A program made the translations under genes and the position numbers. Source: a bacterium (lineage in GTDB: Bacteria > Desulfobacterota > UBA8473). From it: a stretch of DNA of 17,964 nt. Positions 12,427-17,964 of the stretch are shown piece by piece (position 1 is the stretch's first letter; each line of letters begins with the position of its first letter). The stretch covers positions 1-17,964 of the forward strand of contig WOUX01000041.1 in NCBI GenBank assembly GCA_009773075.1, in the 5' to 3' direction. A model generated the notes under the pieces. The model saw only the letters and a list, made by a program, of their open reading frames with translations. It was not told the origin of the DNA and made no database searches.

Positions 12427-12906
12427 ATGAGAATCATTATTGGCTCTGACCATGGAGGTTTTGAATTAAAGGAGTCTATAAAACAGTCTTTATCTAAAGA
12501 TATGAAGATAGACTTTTATGATGTTGGTACATTCAACAGCGAATCTGTGGATTACCCCACCTTTGGCAGCATGGTTGCCCAAAAGGTACAAAGGGGAGAA
12601 TTTGAAAGGGGGATTCTTGTCTGTGGAACCGGGATTGGTATGTCCATAGTTGCTAATAGGTTTCCTAAGATACGGGCTGCCCTGTGTCATGATACATATA
12701 CTGCAAGAATGAGCAGAGAGCACAATGACTCCAATATCCTTATTATTGGCGGAAGAGTTACAGGTAAAGATGTTGCCATGGAAATAGTTAAAGTATGGTT
12801 TACCAGTGAATTTCAAGGAGGAAGACACCAGCGAAGGTTGGAAAAGATAGCCGATATAGAGAAAACCATTTGTGATTCTCAATCTACCAGGCATGTGGAG
12901 AAATAG
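12427..12906 (+). CDS. rpiB: Ribose-5-phosphate isomerase B
   Basis: RpiB interconverts ribose 5-phosphate and ribulose 5-phosphate in the pentose phosphate pathway. The 159-residue product has the SDHGGFELK start, the active-site Cys66 in LVCGTGIGMSI (same number as in E. coli) and the phosphate-binding REHNDSN with His99-Asn100. Length is slightly above the usual 145-150 because of a polar C-terminal tail. It is packed between fabF (5 nt) and glyA (0 nt), an arrangement common in Desulfobacterota that places ribose supply next to one-carbon metabolism. The immediate upstream bases are A-rich with only a poor ribosome-binding site, so coupling to fabF translation is likely. Confidence 0.95.
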   Translation: MRIIIGSDHGGFELKESIKQSLSKDMKIDFYDVGTFNSESVDYPTFGSMVAQKVQRGEFERGILVCGTGIGMSIVANRFPKIRAALCHDTYTARMSREHNDSNILIIGGRVTGKDVAMEIVKVWFTSEFQGGRHQRRLEKIADIEKTICDSQSTRHVEK

Positions 12907-14157
12907 ATGTCGATTTTAAGAGAGACGGATCCAGAGATTGCAGATGTTATTCGACTAGAGACGAAAAGACAGGCATATAGGCTGGAGTTAATCGCTTCTG
13001 AAAACTTTGTAAGTGAAGCAGTATTAGAAGCCCAGGGCAGTATTCTGACCAACAAATATGCGGAGGGGTATCCTAAAAAGAGATACTATGGAGGATGTGA
13101 ATTTGTAGATAGTGCTGAAAACCTGGCTATAACCAGAGCTAAAGAGTTATTTGGCGCTGATCATGTTAATGTTCAGCCTCACTCCGGAACACAGGCTAAC
13201 ATGGCCGTTTATTTCTCTGTGCTGAGCCCAGGAGATACCATCATGGGGATGAGCATGACCCATGGCGGACATCTAACCCATGGTAGTCCTGTTAGTTTTT
13301 CTGGTAAACTGTATAATGTAATTACCTACGGGGTGACCAGAGATACCCAAAGGATCGACTTTGATGTAGTAGAAAGGTTAGCCAAAGACAATAGACCGAA
13401 GTTGATAGTGGTAGGAGCCAGCGCCTATCCCAGAATCATCGATTTCCCCCGCTTCCGAAGGATTGCCGATGATGTAGGGGCATACCTTATGGTGGATATG
13501 GCTCATATCGCGGGATTAATTGCATCTGGCTTACATCCTGACCCTGTGCCCCATGCTGAGTTTGTTACTTCTACCACTCACAAAACACTAAGAGGCCCTA
13601 GAGGAGGGTTGATTTTATGCAAGAAGGAATTTGCCAGGGTTATAGATAGCCTTGTATTCCCTGGAATACAAGGTGGCCCCCTTATGCACATCATTGCTGC
13701 AAAAGCAGTTGCATTTAAAGAGGCACTTTCACCAGAATTCAAGGATTATCAGAGGCAGATACTCAGCAATGCTTCCACCTTAGCTGAGGAACTCCAAAAA
13801 AGAGGATATGTGTTGGTAGCAGGTGGGACGGATACCCATCTTGTACTTATAGATCTGACCAAGACCGATCTTACGGGTAGAGTTGCAGAAGAGGCATTAG
13901 ACGAGGCCGGCATTACAGTAAACAAGAATGAGATCCCCTTCGATAGCAGGGGGCCAGTTATTACAAGTGGTATAAGGATTGGGGCATCGGCGGTAACCAC
14001 CAGGGGCATGAAAGAATCTGAGATGAAGGTGATTACTGATTTTATATCACAGGTTCTAAGTGATGTGGGTAATAAATCTAACCTAAAAAGGATTAGAGAC
14101 ATGGTTTTTGATCTATGTAAGAAATTCCCTCTATACCAGGGTAGACTAAGAGAGTAA
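12907..14157 (+). CDS. glyA: Serine hydroxymethyltransferase
   Basis: GlyA converts serine and tetrahydrofolate to glycine and 5,10-methylene-tetrahydrofolate, using PLP. The 416-residue product is full length. PLP binds at Lys226 in TSTTHKTLRGPRGG. Other motifs are LIASENFVSEAV near the N-terminus, NKYAEGYPKKRYYGG, NVQPHSGTQAN, the Asp-x-Ala-His segment MVDMAHIAGLIASG and the C-terminal SGIRIGASAVTTRGM. The ATG follows the rpiB stop without a gap, and a GTGGAG upstream inside rpiB can act as ribosome-binding site. The dCMP deaminase gene follows after 24 nt, linking methylene-THF to dTMP synthesis. Confidence 0.97.
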   Translation: MSILRETDPEIADVIRLETKRQAYRLELIASENFVSEAVLEAQGSILTNKYAEGYPKKRYYGGCEFVDSAENLAITRAKELFGADHVNVQPHSGTQANMAVYFSVLSPGDTIMGMSMTHGGHLTHGSPVSFSGKLYNVITYGVTRDTQRIDFDVVERLAKDNRPKLIVVGASAYPRIIDFPRFRRIADDVGAYLMVDMAHIAGLIASGLHPDPVPHAEFVTSTTHKTLRGPRGGLILCKKEFARVIDSLVFPGIQGGPLMHIIAAKAVAFKEALSPEFKDYQRQILSNASTLAEELQKRGYVLVAGGTDTHLVLIDLTKTDLTGRVAEEALDEAGITVNKNEIPFDSRGPVITSGIRIGASAVTTRGMKESEMKVITDFISQVLSDVGNKSNLKRIRDMVFDLCKKFPLYQGRLRE

Positions 14158-14181
14158 ACAAATCCGCTGGAGTTTTTCTGG

Positions 14182-14640
14182 ATGTCAAGACCAAGCTGGG
14201 AAGAATATTTTATGGACATAACCTTTTTGGTAGCAAAAAGGGCTACATGCCGCAGGCGTCAGGTAGGGGCTGTTTTAGTTAAGAACAAAAGGATACTGTC
14301 AACCGGGTATAATGGAGCACCTATGGGGCTTGCCCATTGTTTGGATATTGGGTGTTTGAGAGAGCAAAACAATATTCCTTCTGGTGAAAGGCATGAGTTA
14401 TGTAGAGGTTTGCATGCAGAGCAGAATGCTATAATTCAAGCGGCTTATCATGGCGTGAGTGTCAATGATTCAATACTGTTTTGCACCAATCTTCCATGTA
14501 TTATCTGTCTTAAGATGATAATCAATGCGGGAATCAAGAAGATTGTCTACAAGGATGGTTATGCTGACGAGCTATCTTATGATATGATAAGAGAATCTGG
14601 GATTGAATTAGCAGAATACAGCGTTGAAGAAAAGATTTGA
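14182..14640 (+). CDS. dCMP deaminase family protein
   Basis: This zinc enzyme of the cytidine/deoxycytidylate deaminase family most likely converts dCMP to dUMP for dTMP synthesis. The 152-residue product carries the active site His78-Ala79-Glu80 (GLHAEQNAI) and Cys106-x2-Cys109 (TNLPCIICLKMIINAG). The first part has SRPSWEEYFMDITFLVAKRATCRRRQVGAVLV, typical of dCMP deaminase/ComEB proteins, and additional Cys/His (C53, C58, H71, C74) that in relatives bind a second zinc. CTGGAG precedes the ATG. It ends 5 nt from the end of the converging miaA gene, and the nrdR and ribD genes often seen after it in related genomes are not here. Confidence 0.92.
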   Translation: MSRPSWEEYFMDITFLVAKRATCRRRQVGAVLVKNKRILSTGYNGAPMGLAHCLDIGCLREQNNIPSGERHELCRGLHAEQNAIIQAAYHGVSVNDSILFCTNLPCIICLKMIINAGIKKIVYKDGYADELSYDMIRESGIELAEYSVEEKI

Positions 14641-14645
14641 GATTT

Positions 14646-15569
14646 TTATGCCTCTAAGAACTCCTTTGTTTTTTGTATTATCCTTGAATAGTCATAGGGG
14701 TATCCATACCAGTTTATCTCTGGATCAGCCCTAAACCAGGTCATCTGGCGTTTAGCATACTTTTTTGTGCCTTGTTTCACCTGTAAAATAGCCTCATCTA
14801 AAGAAAATTCCCCCAAGAGAGAACCGGCGATCTGTTTATATCCTAATCCTTGCATCGAGTTTAAATCCCTTGTATATCCCATATCCAAAAGGCATTTTAC
14901 CTCATCTACAAGACCGATGGCAATCATCCTGTCAACCCTTTTTTCTATCCTTGAGTAGATATCTTGACGGTCTATATAGAGTCCAATCTTGAAAGTATCA
15001 AAGGGAGAGTCTTTGAAGCTATGTTTCTCATGGTATTCAGATAATGGTTTTTTGGTTAACCGACAAACCTCTATCGCCCGTATTATCCTAGAAGAATCAT
15101 TTAGGTGAAGTCTTGCAGCAGTGACTGGATCCAGCTCTGATAATTCTTTATAGAGATAGTCATTACCTGCAAGTACTGCCTTTTTTTTGAGCACTCGTCG
15201 GAGTTCTTGATCAGCGCCTGGACCTTTGAACAAACCTCTGGTCAGTGCCTTAATGTAGAGCCCTGTCCCCCCTGCTACAATAGCAACTTTGCCCTGTCCA
15301 TCAACGTTGGAGATTGCCTCTCCTGCTTCTTGTCTGAACAAGGCTGCACTGAACTCCTCATCAGGATACAGAATATCTATCAGATGATGCTTTACTTTCT
15401 TCTGTTCATCAGGTGTTGGCTTTGCCGTTCCAATGTCCAGGTACCTGTAGACCTGCATAGAATCGGCACTTATGATCTCTGCGTTAATCCTTGCAGCCAA
15501 TTCTAAAGCCAATTGCGATTTACCAACAGCCGTGGGACCAACAATTGCTACTATCCTGGTTTTATTCAT
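14646..15569 (-). CDS. miaA: tRNA dimethylallyltransferase
   Basis: MiaA transfers a dimethylallyl group to A37 of tRNAs reading UNN codons. The 307-residue product is full length. It has the P-loop GPTAVGKS (11-18), the substrate-binding ADSMQVYRYLDIGTAKP, AGGTGLYIKAL, the RxLEVxRLT-like RAIEVCRLTKKPLS and the C-terminal KRQMTWFRAD. Its ATG abuts the hisG stop codon with no gap and has no clear ribosome-binding site of its own, so translation should be coupled to hisG. It is the last gene of the minus-strand run and converges on the deaminase gene with a 5-nt gap and no visible terminator hairpin in between. Confidence 0.96.
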   Translation of the reverse strand: MNKTRIVAIVGPTAVGKSQLALELAARINAEIISADSMQVYRYLDIGTAKPTPDEQKKVKHHLIDILYPDEEFSAALFRQEAGEAISNVDGQGKVAIVAGGTGLYIKALTRGLFKGPGADQELRRVLKKKAVLAGNDYLYKELSELDPVTAARLHLNDSSRIIRAIEVCRLTKKPLSEYHEKHSFKDSPFDTFKIGLYIDRQDIYSRIEKRVDRMIAIGLVDEVKCLLDMGYTRDLNSMQGLGYKQIAGSLLGEFSLDEAILQVKQGTKKYAKRQMTWFRADPEINWYGYPYDYSRIIQKTKEFLEA

Positions 15570-16442
15570 TTATACAACTTTGTTCAAAGGATACTCTATA
15601 ATCCCTTCTGCACCGGCTCCTTGCAGCTTTGGGATCAACTCACGGACTACATTTTTGTCTACTATGGTTTCAACTGAGTACCATTCCTGCTTATAGAGCT
15701 TTGCTATGGTGGGGGCCTTTAAGCTTGGAAGTATTTTAGTAATCTTCTCAATGTCTTCCTCAGCGATGTTCATCTTTAAACCAACCCTACTCTCCGCCTG
15801 CAAGGCGCCATTGAGCAAAATCCTAACCTGTTCGATCTTCTTCTGTTTCCATGGATCCTGCATGGACTTCTTATTGGCTATCAGTTGAGTATTGGATTGC
15901 ATCAATTCATGGACAATGCGAAGACCATGAGCCCTGATAGTGCTCCCTGTTTCAGTAACCTCTACTATTGCATCAACCAACCCTTCCACTACCTTGGCCT
16001 CAGTCGCTCCCCATGAAAACTCCACTTCGACATTTATGCTTCTATCTGAGAAGAATTTTTTGGTGAAATTCACAAGTTCTGTTGATATCCTTTTCCCTTC
16101 TAAATCCTCTAGTCTTTTAATCGGTGAATCCTCCGGTACAACTAAGACCCATTTTGTCGGTCTTTGCGTTACTTTTGAATATATCAAATCCTGGACAGCA
16201 ACTACATCAGACCCATTTTCGAGAATCCAATCCTTCCCCGTCAACCCCACATCCAGGGTTCCCTTTTCTACATACCGAGACATCTCCTGAGCCCTAATAA
16301 GAGCACATTTAATCTCTTTGTCGTTGATTTCGGGAAAATAATTCCGAGAATCAACCAGTATTTTCCAACCGGCCTTTCTAAACAAATCAATTGTAGCCTT
16401 TTCTAAGCTTCCTTTAGGTATCCCTAATTTTAAAATACTCAT
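15570..16442 (-). CDS. hisG: ATP phosphoribosyltransferase, long form
   Basis: HisG catalyses the first step of histidine synthesis, joining PRPP and ATP. The start is ATG at 16442 (MSILKLGIPKGSLEKATIDL), with GGAGGAG 8 nt upstream; the longer frame to 16466 lacks such a signal. The 290-residue length marks the long form, with a C-terminal ACT-like regulatory domain (from about residue 215, ending YSVETIVDKNVVRELIPKLQ and GAGAEGIIEYPL). This form binds histidine itself and needs no HisZ. Motifs of the catalytic part are GLTGKDWILE, RISTELVNFTKKFF and VDAIVEVTETGSTIRAHGL, the PRPP-binding loop. No other his gene is in the window. The 39-nt upstream gap follows a 97-residue unknown gene. Confidence 0.95.
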   Translation of the reverse strand: MSILKLGIPKGSLEKATIDLFRKAGWKILVDSRNYFPEINDKEIKCALIRAQEMSRYVEKGTLDVGLTGKDWILENGSDVVAVQDLIYSKVTQRPTKWVLVVPEDSPIKRLEDLEGKRISTELVNFTKKFFSDRSINVEVEFSWGATEAKVVEGLVDAIVEVTETGSTIRAHGLRIVHELMQSNTQLIANKKSMQDPWKQKKIEQVRILLNGALQAESRVGLKMNIAEEDIEKITKILPSLKAPTIAKLYKQEWYSVETIVDKNVVRELIPKLQGAGAEGIIEYPLNKVV

Positions 16443-16481
16443 ACTAATCGCTCCTCCAGCATCCATAATATCTCAGCAATT

Positions 16482-16775
16482 CTACAACTCCCTCCCTTTT
16501 TCTTCTCTCCGGGACATCTCGAGGATTTCTCTGATAAAAGGAAGGAGATAAATATTTTCTGTATTGAAAAAAGAGAGTGCCCGAGCCAGGATTTTTATTT
16601 GGCTGTCCACTGGTTCAGATCGGGTCATAAAAATCTTATAGGTTTTTTGGACTTTGCAAAGACCTCCCCTGACAGAAAACTCTTCATCTCCCAGTTTTTC
16701 ATAGACTATCTCAACACCGAGCTTCTCAGCAAGATACTCAAGAGATTCCAAGACCTTTCTAGGTTGCATGTTCAT
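16482..16775 (-). CDS. Conserved-looking hypothetical protein, 97 residues
   Basis: I cannot assign a function. The protein starts MNMQPRKVLESLEYLAEKLG and continues VEIVYEKLGDEEFSVRGGLC with a single Cys near residue 40. It contains the segment KVQKTYKIFMTRSEPVDSQI and ends in a charged, mainly helical tail (LPFIREILEMSRREEKGREL). It has no signal peptide or membrane helix. I have a vague memory of similar small proteins in Desulfobacterota next to his or mur genes, but cannot verify it. It lies 7 nt after the siroheme decarboxylase gene and 39 nt before hisG, in one transcription unit. A second possible start, ATG, lies two codons downstream; no strong ribosome-binding site decides between them. 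Confidence 0.7.
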   Translation of the reverse strand: MNMQPRKVLESLEYLAEKLGVEIVYEKLGDEEFSVRGGLCKVQKTYKIFMTRSEPVDSQIKILARALSFFNTENIYLLPFIREILEMSRREEKGREL

Positions 16776-16782
16776 TAATTTA

Positions 16783-17250
16783 TCAAAAATATTCCATACT
16801 CGTCTTCTTGAACTCCTCAGTGCTAAAGAGAAGTTTGTAATCTTTGATTCCTGTTTTATCTGATATCCTCTTCACTATTTTGAGACACCCTTCTCTTGTT
16901 TTCGCATGAATCATGGTAAAAAGGTTGCCATTCCATCCTGGTATAGTGTGTCTTTCATAACAATGGGTTACCTCCTTAAAGGATGCCATTATCTTTCCCA
17001 CTCTTTCCACATCCTTGTCCGGAACTGCCCAGACTGTCATGGCATTAGCGTTAATGCCTACTCTTCTGTGCCTAAGGGTGGCACCAAAGCGTCTTATATA
17101 GCCTTTATCTATTAACTCTTGGATCTTTTTTAGCAGGTTTTCTTCTGATATACCAAGTTTCTCAGCGATATCCAGGTAAGGGCAGGGAGTTATGGGTAAG
17201 TCCTGTTGAATCTCCCTAATTATCTTTTTGTCCAGATCGGTTAAGGACAT
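16783..17250 (-). CDS. ahbB: Siroheme decarboxylase subunit (AhbA/AhbB family, Lrp/AsnC fold)
   Basis: AhbA/AhbB decarboxylate siroheme to 12,18-didecarboxysiroheme in the alternative heme pathway of sulfate reducers and archaea. The fold derives from Lrp/AsnC regulators. The 155-residue product has an N-terminal helix-turn-helix (residues 1 to about 52, DLDKKIIREIQQDLPITPCP) and then GYIRRFGATLRHRRVGINAN and HCYERHTIPGWNGNLFTMIH. These carry the conserved Arg/His of the heme-binding pocket and the NLFTMIH strand typical of the beta subunit. The AhbB rather than AhbA label is from family memory and is less certain than the family itself. ATG 17250 is preceded by AAGGTGGA. The gene stands alone here, without a second subunit or ahbC/ahbD in view, and is followed by the 97-residue unknown gene. 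Confidence 0.78.
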   Translation of the reverse strand: MSLTDLDKKIIREIQQDLPITPCPYLDIAEKLGISEENLLKKIQELIDKGYIRRFGATLRHRRVGINANAMTVWAVPDKDVERVGKIMASFKEVTHCYERHTIPGWNGNLFTMIHAKTREGCLKIVKRISDKTGIKDYKLLFSTEEFKKTSMEYF

Positions 17251-17262
17251 AGATAGTCCACC

Positions 17263-17964
17263 TTATCGGCTATTTTTTTCCATCTGTTCCTGATACTGGC
17301 GAACCTGGTACATGAATGCCTCTAGTCTTGTCTGGGTACTGGTATTTTCTTGCCCATCATATGCCATATTAAGGACAGGGATATAGTTTTGGTCATCTCG
17401 ATACCGCTTCAGTATAGCACTAACGATGGTACCAGGCATACAGGTAAAGGGCATTACATTTACAATACCACTTACCCCCTTTTTATAAAAGTCCACTGCC
17501 TTTCCTATACTTAAGACTGCTTCCCCCTCAAAAGAGGAATCGATATAAGGTTTTGCCCATTTTAGAATTTGCTTGGTACTCGGCTCCCGGAGGTTATTTG
17601 TTGAGCCATCAAATGCCGCTTCCAGTCTATGTTCCTCCCGTTTTTGAAAGAGTTCTGTCAGACAGGTACTAAGGAAACCCCTATAATTCTTATTACTAAG
17701 GCTCCTTCTCTTTGATGTAAAGTTAGTATAGAATACCCATTCGGAGATGGTGGGAAACCACACTTCCCCACCAAGGCTTTCAATCTTTAAGGCAATATTT
17801 TCATTACTGAAGCTGTTTGAACGGATATAAATCTCTCCTACTATCCCAATGATAGGCCTTTTTTCTGAATTATTCAATTCTATTCTGTCAAATTCCGCCC
17901 GCGCCTCTTTCAGGGTTTTAAAGATGTCCCCTTCTTTCTTTAGAACATCGGAGATTTTTTGTAT
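17263..17964 (-). CDS. 2-hydroxyacyl-CoA dehydratase activase-related protein (C-terminal part, runs off the right edge)
   Basis: The reading frame stays open to the window edge (from 17964, IQKISDVLKKEGDIFKTLKE), so the TTG at 17877 is internal and the true start lies outside. The visible 233 residues contain RPIIGIVGEIYIRSNSFSNE, LGGEVWFPTISEWVFYTNF and VMPFTCMPGTIVSAIL, with a conserved Cys. These are features of the C-terminal part of the large CoA-substrate activase/dehydratase-like proteins related to HgdC and the dehydratase D component (DUF2229 region). In the family, Cys residues hold an iron-sulfur cluster that drives radical dehydration; the ASKHA ATPase part, if present, would be further upstream. 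The substrate is unknown. It precedes the siroheme decarboxylase gene by 12 nt on the same strand. Confidence 0.78.
   Translation of the reverse strand: MQKISDVLKKEGDIFKTLKEARAEFDRIELNNSEKRPIIGIVGEIYIRSNSFSNENIALKIESLGGEVWFPTISEWVFYTNFTSKRRSLSNKNYRGFLSTCLTELFQKREEHRLEAAFDGSTNNLREPSTKQILKWAKPYIDSSFEGEAVLSIGKAVDFYKKGVSGIVNVMPFTCMPGTIVSAILKRYRDDQNYIPVLNMAYDGQENTSTQTRLEAFMYQVRQYQEQMEKNSR

Noticed and set aside
14641..14645. Bidirectional terminator between the deaminase gene and miaA
   Set aside because: Only 5 nt separate the stop codons, and I see no GC-rich hairpin with T-runs spanning them.
17875..17877. TTG as start of the activase-related gene
   Set aside because: The frame is open to the window edge with family-like sequence (KEARAEFDRIE), so the gene begins outside.

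Overview
The window looks like chromosomal DNA of an anaerobic member of the Desulfobacterota (former Deltaproteobacteria). The assignment is an inference from gene content. It rests on the order rpmF-plsX-...-fabF-rpiB-glyA-deaminase, a CarCDE-like acyl-CoA dehydrogenase/Etf set whose EtfA carries a ferredoxin domain, a siroheme decarboxylase subunit of the alternative heme pathway, a 2-hydroxyacyl-CoA dehydratase activase-like protein, and interspersed repeats of a style common in that group. I could not search a database, so no genus is named.

Layout. (1) 1-300 is the 3' end of trpC. (2) About 301-3800 is an accessory scrapyard. It holds a MITE-like inverted-repeat element, a small ORF overlapping a truncated nucleotidyltransferase, an intact AAA_14/DUF4143 ATPase, a one-spacer type I-E-like CRISPR remnant without cas genes, a ribbon-helix-helix antitoxin broken by an early TAG, and a VapC-type PIN toxin cut off by the remnant of an insertion sequence. 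(3) About 3690-14640 is a long plus-strand run starting from a strong sigma70-type promoter: yceD-rpmF-plsX-acyl-CoA dehydrogenase-etfB-etfA-fabD-fabG(broken)-acpP-fabF-rpiB-glyA-dCMP deaminase. (4) 17964-14646 is a minus-strand run converging on it: activase-like protein (runs off the window)-siroheme decarboxylase subunit-97 aa unknown-hisG-miaA.

How the genes fit together. Block 3 couples ribosome and 23S rRNA maturation (YceD, L32) with phospholipid and fatty-acid synthesis (PlsX, FabD, FabG, AcpP, FabF) and one-carbon/nucleotide supply (GlyA, deaminase). Two things stand out. The slot between plsX and fabD, where many bacteria have fabH, is filled by an acyl-CoA dehydrogenase with an electron-bifurcating-type Etf. 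The fabG copy is disrupted by what looks like a deletion of about 31 nt that also shifts the frame.

The strongest candidate for an undescribed system is therefore the Acd-EtfB-Fd-EtfA module inside the fatty-acid cluster. It may be an enoyl-thioester reductase or a primer-supplying enzyme for fatty-acid synthesis. That role is a hypothesis; the sequence shows only gene identity and position.
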